In this document: piece after piece, positions 11,722-21,530 of the stretch
Numbering within the stretch: position 1 is the stretch's first letter
Layout of the letters: every line of letters begins with the position of its first letter
Assembly (NCBI GenBank): GCA_954871525.1
Contig: OX940864.1
Span: 6,938,001 to 7,002,000, forward strand
Direction of reading: 5' to 3'
Source: Parietaria judaica
Lineage: Eukaryota; Streptophyta; Magnoliopsida; Rosales; Urticaceae
DNA: 64,000 nucleotides
Position numbers and translations under genes: made by a program
Notes under the pieces: model-generated
The model's input: only the letters and a program-made list of their open reading frames with translations
Database searches by the model: none
Told to the model about the DNA's origin: nothing

Positions 11722-12567
11722 CGATGTGCATCGCCACTTTCAGCGATTTCACGACCAGGTCGTCGATGTACACTTCCAGCGACTTCCCAATTTGCTCGTG
11801 GAACATCTTCGTCATGAGCCGCTGATAAGTGGCGCCGGCGTTCTTCAGACCGAACGGCATAACCTTGTAGCAATATGTCACTCGCTCGCTGATGAAGGCG
11901 GTTTTCTCCTCGTCGTCGGGGTGCATTCTGATCTGGTGATATCCGGAGTAGGCGTCCATGAAGCTCATGAGTTCATACCCGATGGTAGCCTCGACTAAGC
12001 GGTCGATATGGGGCATCGGGAAGCTATCCTTCGGGCAAGCCTTGTTGAGGTCGACGTAATCCACGCAGACCCTCCACTTGCCGTTCTTCTTCTGTATGAC
12101 GACAGTGTTGGCTAGCCATTTGGGGTACTTGACCTCTCGGATGGTTCCCATCGCCAGCAGCCTGTCCACCTCGTCGTTGATCACCTTGTTCATGTCGGCC
12201 GCCATCTTTCTTCTCTTCTGAATGACCGGCCTATGATTGGGATCGGTGTTGAGCCGGTGGGTGATTCTGGCATGTCATCGTTGGTCCACGCGAAACTCCC
12301 CTTGTTCCTCTTCAAGAACTCTATCAGCTGGGCCTTTACTTCTGGATCAAGCTTCGCGCCTATACCGACGGTCCTTGTCGAGTCGGTCTCATCGATACAA
12401 ACCTGCTCGACTTCTTCAAACTGTGGCCCTCCGCCTCGCTCTTCCGCCGCTTGATCTTCCACATCCTCGGCGCTAAGGATCCCGGGGATTCCGGGGTCTC
12501 CCCCCTTCCCTTTCTTCTTACGCCTCTTCCTGCGCTTTGTCGTCGGTGGAAGCGGAGCGGCCACGGC

Positions 12568-12576
12568 TAATTGCTA
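12568..12576 (-). promoter_or_regulatory. Candidate stop-codon readthrough site between gag-pro and pol
   Basis: On the coding strand the gag-pro frame ends TAG followed at once by CAATTA (stop at 12574-12576, context 12568-12573). TAG-CARYYA is the leaky-stop context known from tobamoviruses and from the plant retroelement SIRE1. The downstream pol linker is in the same frame as gag-pro, so readthrough would give a Gag-Pro-Pol fusion. Confidence 0.6.
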
Positions 12577-14979
12577 TAAGCCGACGGCGCGGCTTTCGAC
12601 GGCCTTCTCGGGCTTCTTCCCGCTGCTCGCCGCCCGATGGTGCATCATATAACAGACGCGGTAGGCGTCCCGGCATCCTCTGAGCTCCTCGATAGTCCCT
12701 TCCTCCTTTCCGGGGAACTTGATGCACTGGTGATAGGTGGATGGCACGGCTCTCATCGCATGAATCCACGGTCTCCCTAGGATCACATTGAAGTGCGATT
12801 CTACGTCGAGGACCATGAATTCGGTCATCCTCCTTACGCTCCCCGCATATACGGCGAGATGAACCGTCCCCATTGAAGTGGTGACATCCCCGTTGAATCC
12901 CGACACCTTTCGGGGTCGCCCCCCGATGGTGAGGTCGTCGAGCTTCATCCGGAGCAGGCACTCGTGAGTGATCATGTCGACGGAGCTGCCGTTGTCGACG
13001 AGAACTCGCGCGATGTCGTATCCCCCGATGTTGAGTTCGAGCACCAGGGCGTCGTCGTGCATATCCGCGCAGTTGTCGTCCTCGACAAACTCGATCGTCG
13101 TTCCCGGCGCCTCGCACACCGCGTCTCCTCGGTTGTGCTCTCGTCCCCGCCTCTGGTAGGCCTTGATGCTGTTAACAGTATCCTCGCAGAACCGCGATCC
13201 TCCCATGATCACATCGATCCTTGGCCTATTGGCGGGACGGGCCGCTTCGGCGCGGGTCGATGGCTCTGCCTCGATAGCGAAGCTTCGCTTTGGGGCGCCT
13301 TGGCCGCCCCCGGCATTCTGAGGGGGAACTGCGTGCTGGTTGGGGTAGGCCCGGTTCTCGTTGTTCCAGGGTTGCGCGCGCCCTCGCATCGCGTCCCCGT
13401 AATCCCCTCGCTCGATCCCCTTCTGGATGAACCTCTTGTAAGCGGCGCAATCCTCGGACGAGTGACCCCAATACCCGTGGAACGAACAGAACTTGTTCAT
13501 GTCCCTCGGCCAAGGTGTTCTCTCGTAGCCTCCTCGGCCTCCCGAGCGCCCTCCTCGGCTGCCACCGGAGCCTCCTCGCCCCCCCCCCCCCCCGGAGAAC
13601 CCTTCTCGACCGCCGGAAAATCCCTGCTGGTTCCCGTCGGCATTCCCCTGCGAGTATCCTCCCTGACGACTCTGGGACCTGTTGTCGTGGAAGTCCGTCC
13701 GCGGTTGGCTCTCGCGGGCGGCGTTATCGCCTCTCTTCTCGTCTACCTGGTAGACTTTGTGCCTCGGCGCCTCCAGGGCGCGCTGCTCGCCTTGAGCTCC
13801 TCGATCTTCTCTTCTCGCTCGTGATGACGAGCCGTCTCGTCCGTCCCTGTTCTTCTCGTGTTTGGCCTTGGCCTCTCCCTTGTCTTCGCTTTTCTTCTTG
13901 ACGATGATACTCTCCTCGATGTTCATGTCGATCGTCGCCCTGTGGAGGGCATCCTCGATCGTCGCTGGTACTGTCCTCGTGATTTCCTTGCAGAAATCGG
14001 AGGTGCAGAGCAACCCGTGCCTCAAGGCTTGGACAGCGACGGCGTCCTCCAGGTTCGGCACCCGAATCATAACTGCCTTCAATCTATCGACATACTGGCG
14101 CAGAGTCTCGTCCTTTCCCTGCTTGAGATCAAACAGAGAGGCCAACGTGGCTTCGCTCTGGGCATGAATGGAGTAATGTTTTAGGAACATGGCGACGAGC
14201 TGGTCGGAGTCGTCGATGATACCCGGCGCGAGCCGCGCGAACCAGTCGCTGGCGGGTCCCTGCAAATGGTAAATGAAAAGACGGCATAAGATAGCCTCCC
14301 TCCTGGTCTCCTCGCCGCCTATGTGGTCCGTCGCTATCCTGTAAGATTTCACATGGGTCATCGGGTCAGTCCCTCCTTTGTACGGCGCGAGCTTGATCTT
14401 CGGCAGCTCGTCCACTTCCACGTTCCGGATCCTGGGCGTGAAGGGAGTTTCCCTGGCGTCCCTCACCAGCTTGTCGATCTCGGGCCCGGCGCTCGTCGCC
14501 TGGTGCACCCTCGATGCCACCTGCCCTATTTTTGCCTCCAGGGCTGCTGCCATGGCCGCCATCGCCTTCATGATCTCTCTGGTCGTCGCCGGGTTGCTCG
14601 CTGCTGCCGCCGCTGGCGTGCTCAGGGGCGTGCTCGCTGTCGTAGCGGGCTGGGAGGTCGTCACCGGTGTCTGGAACAAGTTCCTGACTAGAAGGTCCCG
14701 TGTCGCGTCGAACGCCTCGTTGTTCGTCGCCTCTCGGGTCAGGGTTCCCCCATTCGCGGCGATGGAAGAGTCGATGACCCCGTTCGCCGCGTTCCTGCTT
14801 TCAGCTTGGGCTAGCAGGTCGGCGAGCTTCCGGCTCTCGGCTGCTTGCCCCTCCGCCCTTCTCGTGGCGTCCTCCGCCCTCCGGTCGGCAGCCTCCAGCC
14901 TCTGCATGACCTGAACCATCTGTCGCCTCATCTCGTCCAACTCCTCACTCGGGGAACTTCGGTCTTCTTCTTGAGACAT
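12574..14979 (-). CDS. gag-pro: Gag-protease polyprotein of the gypsy element
   Basis: An uninterrupted 801-residue frame. It starts with an acidic, heptad-like segment (about 1-80) and a Thr/Ala-rich linker. A retrotransposon Gag core follows around residues 200-350, recognisable by the GPASDWF and ETLRQYVDRL stretches. Next comes an Arg/Gly-rich segment and a zinc knuckle of the Tat type (CSFHGYWGHSSEDC). A retropepsin domain has the catalytic DNGSS and the later ILGRPW flap-side motif. It forms the capsid and processes the polyprotein. Its first ATG follows the PBS and leader by about 50 bp. The Gly-rich part is encoded by a 15-base G run on the sense strand. It ends at the TAG discussed as a readthrough site. 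The frame looks intact, in contrast to pol. Confidence 0.92.
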   Translation of the reverse strand: MSQEEDRSSPSEELDEMRRQMVQVMQRLEAADRRAEDATRRAEGQAAESRKLADLLAQAESRNAANGVIDSSIAANGGTLTREATNNEAFDATRDLLVRNLFQTPVTTSQPATTASTPLSTPAAAAASNPATTREIMKAMAAMAAALEAKIGQVASRVHQATSAGPEIDKLVRDARETPFTPRIRNVEVDELPKIKLAPYKGGTDPMTHVKSYRIATDHIGGEETRREAILCRLFIYHLQGPASDWFARLAPGIIDDSDQLVAMFLKHYSIHAQSEATLASLFDLKQGKDETLRQYVDRLKAVMIRVPNLEDAVAVQALRHGLLCTSDFCKEITRTVPATIEDALHRATIDMNIEESIIVKKKSEDKGEAKAKHEKNRDGRDGSSSRARREDRGAQGEQRALEAPRHKVYQVDEKRGDNAARESQPRTDFHDNRSQSRQGGYSQGNADGNQQGFSGGREGFSGGGGGRGGSGGSRGGRSGGRGGYERTPWPRDMNKFCSFHGYWGHSSEDCAAYKRFIQKGIERGDYGDAMRGRAQPWNNENRAYPNQHAVPPQNAGGGQGAPKRSFAIEAEPSTRAEAARPANRPRIDVIMGGSRFCEDTVNSIKAYQRRGREHNRGDAVCEAPGTTIEFVEDDNCADMHDDALVLELNIGGYDIARVLVDNGSSVDMITHECLLRMKLDDLTIGGRPRKVSGFNGDVTTSMGTVHLAVYAGSVRRMTEFMVLDVESHFNVILGRPWIHAMRAVPSTYHQCIKFPGKEEGTIEELRGCRDAYRVCYMMHHRAASSGKKPEKAVESRAVGL

Positions 14980-15030
14980 CTTTCGCTATCTCTCTTCCAG
15001 CTCCTGGCTGTGCGACAGGAAGAAACTAGA

Positions 15031-15048
15031 GCCCCACGGTGGGCACCA
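15031..15048 (-). other. Primer binding site of the gypsy element
   Basis: Read on the minus strand this is TGGTGCCCACCGTGGGGC, starting three bases inside the 5' LTR. The initial TGG pairs with the CCA end of a tRNA. The specific tRNA cannot be fixed without a search of tRNA 3' ends. Confidence 0.75.
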
Positions 15049-15051
15049 AAC

Positions 15052-15753
15052 TGTAAAGGGCGATTCGCACCGCCTTGCAGTCACAAAAATACACAAGCCA
15101 ACACACAGATTGCACGAATGGATGAGTATCTTTGATTGATTATTATTACGAGAGGGCTCTGTTCCTTCCGTTTATAGCTTGGAACTTCGGAGAGGAAAAA
15201 CGAATACACGCACAGATTAACTCGGAGATGTTCTTGACGAACAAATCCAAGTGCTTCAAAGGCCAGCTCTATTCGATGACCCTTCTATCGCTTTCTCTCA
15301 GATTTCTGCTGACCCCCTCCAATGGGGGTCCTTTCCCCTATTTATAGAGAAGCTCTTGCGCCTTAGGCTCGAATTCCATGGACGATCCTCTGATGGTCCC
15401 CCCTCCAAATATTCCGTGGTCCCCTCTTCTGGCATCCTCTGTTGAAACCAAGGAGGCTCGTTTCCACTAACGTTGTCGCCTGCCACCTCCTGAGCGCACT
15501 ACCCAGCATTTAATGCTCGAGTCGTACACTCTTGTCGTATCTTCCAGGGATGCACTCGGCCTTAATGGGCCTCCCCCCGACCTTGGGCCTCGTCATCCAA
15601 ACAAGCATCGACGAGCTCGGGCTGCCCCCCATCCATCACCCTCTTGACGGGCTGAGGGCCCATCACCACCTCGCCAACCTCCACCCCCGTCGTTTCATTG
15701 GAAAACGACAAGTGTAAAGTTGAGGGTGGGTTTGACCAAATCCGACCTTAACA
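15052..15753 (-). repeat. 5' LTR of the gypsy element
   Basis: This is the right copy of the LTR, 702 bp, starting TGTAAAGGGC and ending CCTTAACA, followed by the duplication ACTAA. It is adjacent to the PBS and upstream of gag on the minus strand, so it would supply the promoter of the element. Confidence 0.95.
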
Positions 15754-15758
15754 ACTAA

Positions 15759-16055
15759 TATTGTGTGAAATTGAAAAATTTTAAACAGGTATCTAGAACT
15801 GCATAACTGGACGGCATAAGTAACTTCTGTTATATATACTTATGTAAATTTCTTATTAACTGCGAGATGGCTTGCTATCTGTGGCTTGCTCGTTATGACC
15901 TCGGATATAATGTTTCACCACGGACATATGAAATTTACTAAAAAATATCGTTATAATATTATGTTATCATAAATAACTTTTTAATGTGTATCGCGCCAAT
16001 GCCCCTACTTAATATAAGAAATTGGACATAAACTACATGTAAGAGGAAGACTATC

Positions 16056-16105
<50 letters not shown>

Positions 16106-16350
16106 GTATTAGTGTATTAGATCATATAACTGAGCATTAACGAGGGCATGCATGCACTAGTGTTTGCTATTAGTCATATAGAGACAGAGTTGATGGAACT
16201 GTATAGAAAATATATGGCTGGTAGGTTTGAAAGTAAGTTAATTAATAAAGGCAAAGACAAAGCAATAGGTGAAGATATCTAGTGTAGAGTAGACGAATAG
16301 AATATTAATTTTAAATTTTAATATTAAGCCACCAAATCCTAATTAAAGTG

Positions 16351-16414
<64 letters not shown>

Positions 16415-16686
16415 TGAGAAAATACAGCAACACAAACGATCAAGACCCAAAACCCACATGGCATCCTATGCAATTGGCCCAAAAGAAGTTAAAATAAAAT
16501 AAATAAAATAAAGCAAGTTAAAAAGTAGGGTTAAATTAATTAAGTGGGAAGACGTTGAGTGGGGTTGGGAGTTGCATGGGTGTGCGTGTGACTTGTGAGA
16601 TAAAAGCTAGGGTTTTTGTAAGCTGACAATCTTTAGGGCTCATCATCATATACATCTACGATTCACACACACACATATAATATATA
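15759..16686. other. Intergenic DNA with trinucleotide microsatellites
   Basis: AT-rich, without a gene-like ORF. It holds a (TTA)n run at about 16057-16105 and an (AAT)n run at about 16356-16412. Nothing else is recognisable. Confidence 0.7.
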
Positions 16687-17138
16687 TGACGGTGAAAATA
16701 CCCAAAGTTTGGTCATAGAACTTAGTGTACCTAAATTCTAAAAATGGTGGCAAAAGTACCCAAAGTCACATTTAGGACGTTGACTACTCCATTCTCGTAA
16801 CATAGTTAACTTACCTATTAATTCTGGCCACATGGACAAACATGGGTTGCTGGCATAGAAATTTTTTGTCACATGGATGAGCCGACATCAGCCTCGTTTA
16901 CGCCAAAATAACGAATTAAACTCCAAATTGGCTCGTCCACGTGGCAAAAAAATTGTCATGTCAGCAACCCACGTTTGTCCACGTGGTCAGAGTTAATGGG
17001 TAAGTTAACTGCGTTACGAGAATGGGAGTGGTCAACTCTCCAAATGCGACTTTGGGTACTTTTGCCACTACTTTTAAGCTTTGGGTACACGAGGGGTTCT
17101 TTGACTAAACTTTGGGTATTTTTACCGTCATTAACCCT
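16687..17138. mobile_element. Inverted-repeat MITE, family A
   Basis: The two ends are long imperfect inverted repeats. The left end reads TGACGGTGAAAATACCCAAA and the right end gives nearly the same sequence when reverse-complemented. The inverted similarity extends inward through the GGCAAAAGTACCCAAAG, GGGAGT-GTCAAC and GTCCACGTGG parts, so the whole copy folds back on itself. The outermost AGGGTTA is present on the right but lost on the left. The same family occurs at 47516-47865. No coding capacity is present. Confidence 0.8.
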
Positions 17139-17155
17139 ATATATATATATATAAG

Positions 17156-17544
17156 TTATTTGCGGCGAGAAATATTTATATTTTGAGTTTATAACACTTT
17201 ATACTTAACAGTAAATTTAATAACAAAAATCACTTATTTGATGGTAAAAATCACTAACTTTACTTTTCTTTATAACATTTTTAACACCTAAAGTTAAAAT
17301 TTATTTTAGTCACGTCTCTCTTAGTTTGGTGTATACCTCGCTTTTTCTTTCTTGTTCTAATACTAATGTTAAGCATTAAAGTGTAAAAAAAAATACAATG
17401 TTAGTGATTTTTACCACCTAAGTTTAATATTAGGTTTTTAAGTGCAACAAAAACGTAATGTTGGTGTTTTTATCATCAGATTTTAACGTTGAGTATTGAA
17501 GTGCTAAAAAATGATCAAACATAAAGTATTTTCACCGCAAATAA
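17156..17544. mobile_element. Second inverted-repeat MITE with related ends
   Basis: The left end TTATTTGCGGCGAGAAATAT is matched in inverted orientation by the right end around 17525-17544 (TTATTTGCGGTGAAAATACT on the other strand). The 389-bp interior is AT-rich and non-coding. The GCGG-GAAAATA core resembles family A, but the interior differs. Confidence 0.6.
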
Positions 17545-17565
17545 TCATATTACATATTATATTTA

Positions 17566-17596
<31 letters not shown>

Positions 17597-18012
17597 TATA
17601 TGTGTGTATGTTGTGTATTATTAACTTTTATAGATGCTTGCCCACCATATCTTCTTCCAAGCCACTCCCTTTTCCTCGATGTTTTTGGTTGAGATTTTTC
17701 TCTTGCTTTCGACTTTTTCTCTTTATCATGTATATGTATATATATATTATATATATTTTAATATGAGTCAGCTTAGAAACAACGCGTTCTTTGTATCCCA
17801 CACATTTCTTTTCTTCTTCTTCTTCTTCTTCTTTATAATGCCAAAAACTCTAAAAGTAAGCACTCATATGATTGTCAAAAGCGACTTGTCCAACCCCTCC
17901 ATTAGTTCTCTCTCTCTCTCTCTCTCTCTCTCATGTGGAAAAATATATTCAAAGGGTCAACCATCCATTCATTTCTCTTGTCGTTTTCATGCATGATACA
18001 TATCATATATAG

Positions 18013-18044
<32 letters not shown>

Positions 18045-18905
18045 TTTCCATTTCATTTGTTACATTATTTTTTTCTTCATGCATTTGTGAATAGTCAATG
18101 TTACATGAATTCCATTATGCACATATACTTATCTTAAACATCAAGCATGAATGTTGTTTTAGAGCTCTTTAAAATAAGCACCTTTGTCAATGATATCAAA
18201 TATTAATTGTAGATATGATAAATATATGATTACGAAAATATCGCCCTGGCTGATATGAATATTAATTTAATTATTATACGATATGAGATTACTAAACGAA
18301 GTAAAAACTAATAGATTGCTTCAACTGGTTCAGTATATCATAATAATTTTAAATACTACACAATAACAGAAATCCTACCAAACGTTTTCTAACATATTTA
18401 CAAAGCAGAGATATGTATTGAGCCCAAGAACCATATTAGAAAATACAAAACCTAAACATTACATTTTAGGGTTAATGTCGTTTCAATATATAATATACAT
18501 TGAAGACACGTAAAGCCAAAAAGATAAGCTATGTATCTTCTTGTGGGTTTCCATTGTTTATAAAAAGAAAGCTTGGAAGATATATGCAACACATTTTAGG
18601 GTTGATATTTGTGATAATAAATATGATATACATTAGAGACACGTAAAGCCAAAAGGATAAGTTATAGAGATCACATCGTGCATGAAAGAATTGGCGATCT
18701 CTAGTTTGGACCATCCATGTCTTTTAAGTGGTCGTTGCCAATTGAAGATGTAATTGGTGACAACTTTTATTTCCTCAATTATTTTAGTCCTTTCGGTTAT
18801 ATGATAAAGAGATATTGACTTTTATTCATCATTCAAAAATCGTTATTTTGCTAGACTCCCACGGTGCACCATAAAAGTTGACAAGCAATCATAATACAAT
18901 TTACT
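17545..18905. other. Intergenic DNA with microsatellites and a partial duplication
   Basis: It holds (TA)n at about 17565-17600 and 18021-18045, a TTC-rich run near 17813-17832 and (CT)n near 17909-17932. An imperfect tandem duplication of 130-bp period starts ACATTTTAGGGTT at 18461 and again at 18591. Open frames here follow the simple repeats and look non-coding. Confidence 0.65.
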
Positions 18906-19276
18906 ATTAGAAACAAGGTTCAACTTATCGAGATAACCGATAAATCGCTTGCCGTTATCGACGGATTAATCGACGGATTATCGGATTATCGACGGAAAAC
19001 TAATAATACTGTAGCTTATCGATTACCGATACTTATCGAGGATTATCGACGGATTATCGATACTTTTCGATACTTATCGACGGATAACTTACAAAATATT
19101 TTTATAATCTCAAACAAACATATGAAGATAAAGCCATACACACATAAGTCTATGATACCAATAAAACATAGTCTCACAAATGTATCAAACACGTAGTCCA
19201 ACAACTCATACACATAATATATAGGTAATAGGTAGAATGGTAGATAATACTTAAACTCAAACCGACTTCTCGAACC

Positions 19277-20826
19277 TCAGAAGAACGAAGATCTCCTGTG
19301 GGCCTCCATAACACCGATGACACCACTTGCTTCCATATGCATGTTTAGATACGTGTTCCAAAACAAGCCATGTGGCTCGAAGTGTGTACGGAAGTAACTC
19401 ACGTGGTAATCATATACGTGTTGGGCACTGAAGATGCCTGAACGATTTGGATACAATGGATGCGCCCAGACACCGTTCTCGAACACAGGCTGGGGAGTTG
19501 CGAACTGAGTGCTCACCGAATTTCCCATCGACATCGTCTCTAAGTACCCAGACACATCGTCGATGGGGTTTGAACTCTGAGAGAGATAGTCACTTCCAAA
19601 GTAGAATCCAACGGCAGAAGATGCGTCGTCTTGCTGCTGAGGAGGATCAGGAGACTGCTGGTCGCCATATTGTCGATCGGGAATGTATCCCATGTTGGAG
19701 GGGTCGATGTTGTAGTTCGGGTTGGAGCGATACATATCACCTGTTTTGTAATCATATTAGTTGACATTCATATATACTCAATAACAAAATTCAAATAAAC
19801 GGTACATTCAAAGATAAATAGTAATCACCTGTTTCAGACCCTCCCCACGTAGACCCTCCCCACCCTCCGTGGGCGCCACCTCCTCCGCCACCCCAGCCAC
19901 CCTGTGTGCCACCTCCTCCGCCACCCCATCCACTTTGCGAAGAGCTATGGGAAGGGGATGTACGGTGAGTAGAAGCCGTGTGAGTACGACGCTGACTGGC
20001 ACTGGGCCCAGCGGCGCTTGAGCCGCAGTCAACTCCTCCATAAACTCCCGGGGGGTCGGCAGGGGGACCGAGTCTTTGCTCACCAAGGACTCGGCTGATC
20101 ACAACTCCAAATGTTCGAGCCTCCTCGGCGATCTCTGGGTCTGGGTTGCCTTCTTCATCATCGAGGTGGACTGGTCGGATCCACTCTACAATTGCATCGT
20201 CGCAGTCACAACCTGCAGAAGCCATCGCCAAAGACCGGGTGAGGTACTCGTAGGGATCGGCCTTGTCCACCTGTTCATACTGAGCCTTTATATCCCGCAA
20301 CGCTAGCTTCTGATTGTAGTTGCAGAATACTAGCTTCTCTAGTGTTGAGTACGCTAGACGATTGCGGAGCTTGGTGTGGATCAGGGCAAAAGTGCTCCAG
20401 TTCCTCTCGCACGCTGACGCGGACGCGGTTTGAGACAAAATCCTCACTGCTAGCTTCTGCAACGTGGGGCATGGACCCCCGAAGATGTTCCACCACTCAG
20501 CTGAAAATAAATAAAAAATACAGTTAGAATAATCTCAATATCATGTGCAAAATATTCTCCCGTATGTTAACCTCAATATCATGTTTCTTCTGCTTCTTCT
20601 TTTGGGTACTCAGCAAAGACTCCCTGATGAGGTTACGCACGTCGTTGGGGACCTCTGTGCACGGCGCGACATTTTTGTTCTTGTCGACGCCGGCCAAATG
20701 TTTTTTCATTCTCGTTATTCCGCCTCCCCTAATCTCTTTCCCACAATAGTTGCACTTGAAACCCGAATTGTTGCTCGAATCCCCATAGGGAGTGCAATGC
20801 TGCCTCGCAAGTTCGTCCTTACTCAT
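19277..20826 (-). pseudogene. hAT transposase remnant: BED finger plus dimerisation domain
   Basis: Exon 1 (20826-20572) begins MSKDELARQHC and carries a BED-type zinc finger (CNYCGKEI then H and C residues). Exon 2 (20500-19829) carries the hAT C-terminal dimerisation domain, with EWWNIFGG, SQTASASACERNWSTF and NRLAYSTLEKLVF stretches. A tail with WGGGGGG repeats follows. Exon 3 (19740-19277) is Gln/Pro-rich. Exons 2 and 3 join in frame at GT-AG sites. Exon 1 ends in phase 0, however, while exon 2 needs one preceding base, and the central catalytic region of hAT transposases is absent. Internal exon(s) have therefore been deleted and no active enzyme can be made. Confidence 0.85.
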
Positions 20827-21012
20827 TTTCAACCTAAACAGCAAGAAATATTACGCAAATAGTTAAAAAAATATATTGAATGCAAACTTTATGTACTTTT
20901 GCCGTCAAAAACAATTTTACCTAAAAATATAAATTAAATCCCACCAAAACAATAAATTATCGTAGAAATAAACATTTAATAAAAGCTAACAGCAAGAAAA
21001 GTCAGTAGATTA

Positions 21013-21530
21013 CCGGATAAATCACGAGAATACAAACTTTGATAACTTTTGCCGCAATTCCGAAAAACAGTCAAATCTGAAAATAAATCACACCAAAAAC
21101 TCAGATTAATATTTCCAAAAATATACAATGAATGAAAACACCCCAAAAAATGAGTACATAACCTCACAAATCACGAAACCAAAACTTCGAGTAGTTTTGC
21201 CGCAATTAAGATGAAGTTCGAATTTTCGTCAACTCTGAAAATAAATTATACCAAAAATTCAGATTAATATTTCAAAAAATATTTCATGAATGAAAAAACT
21301 CAAAAAAATGAGTACATTACCTCACAAATCACAAAATAGAAACTTCAATAACTTTTACCGAAATTATCAAGAAATCCGAATTCTCGTCAAATCTGAAAAA
21401 AAATTACACCAAAAAATCATATTATTATTTTAAAAAATATTTAATGAACGAAAATACTCAAAAAAATGAGTAGAATACTTAACGAACAACAAAAAGATCA
21501 ACTTCAAAACTTTTGCCGCAATTTTGAAAA
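21013..21530. repeat. Degenerate tandem repeat, about 155-bp unit, in the hAT element
   Basis: A module containing ACTTTTGCCGCAATT, then TCGTCAAATCTGAAAATAAATT, then ACTCAAAAAAATGAGTA recurs at roughly 149-159-bp spacing. It starts near 21013, 21162, 21321 and (partial) 21480. It lies upstream of the BED exon, in what would be the leader or first intron. Confidence 0.75.

Larger units (their letters stand above)
6391..12564 (-). pseudogene. pol: Gypsy pol polyprotein: RT, RNase H, second RNase H, integrase (broken)
   Basis: Reading right to left: a linker (12564-12190), then RT with the YIDD active site (about 11770), interrupted at 11721/9013 by a solo LTR. The RT remainder and a first RNase H lie in 9038-8310. 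A second, Tat-type RNase H follows (8303 to about 7850) with DGSS, NNEAEYEA and ADALA motifs. The integrase has an HHCC zinc finger ending CEKC, a first Asp in DIVGP, a second in ADNGSQF and a Glu in the NAEAVN motif (to 6391). Breaks seen are a frameshift near 12262-12270, the nested insertion, an in-frame TGA at 8310-8312, and a one-base deletion in a short A run at 7093-7096. Removing the insert plus one duplication keeps the RT frame, so that insertion is not itself a frameshift. The usual role is reverse transcription and integration of the element. Confidence 0.9.
669..15753 (-). mobile_element. Ty3/gypsy LTR retrotransposon, Tat lineage
   Basis: The element is bounded by two 702-bp direct repeats (669-1370 and 15052-15753), each starting TG and ending CA. 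It is flanked by the 5-bp duplication ACTAA at 664-668 and 15754-15758. Coding runs on the minus strand in the order gag, protease, RT, RNase H, second RNase H, integrase, so the right LTR is the 5' LTR. The second RNase H and an extra antisense ORF between pol and the 3' LTR are known hallmarks of the plant Tat group (Ogre/Retand-like elements). A 2709-bp solo LTR plus its 5-bp duplication is nested in RT, so the original element was about 12.4 kb. By eye the two LTRs differ at about eleven positions, which points to a recent insertion. The pol frame has several breaks, so this copy is probably not autonomous. Confidence 0.95.

Noticed and set aside
13579..13593. Programmed frameshift at the G run in gag
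   Set aside because: The frame stays open and in phase on both sides, so no shift is needed to express gag-pro.
12964..14914. Plus-strand ORFs of up to 286 codons opposite to gag
   Set aside because: They are shadows of the GC-rich gag frame on the minus strand. They have no domain likeness and biased composition.
17634..17996. 120-codon ORF with a hydrophobic N-terminus
   Set aside because: It spans TTC, TA and CT microsatellites, and the translation is low-complexity Phe, Tyr and Ser runs.
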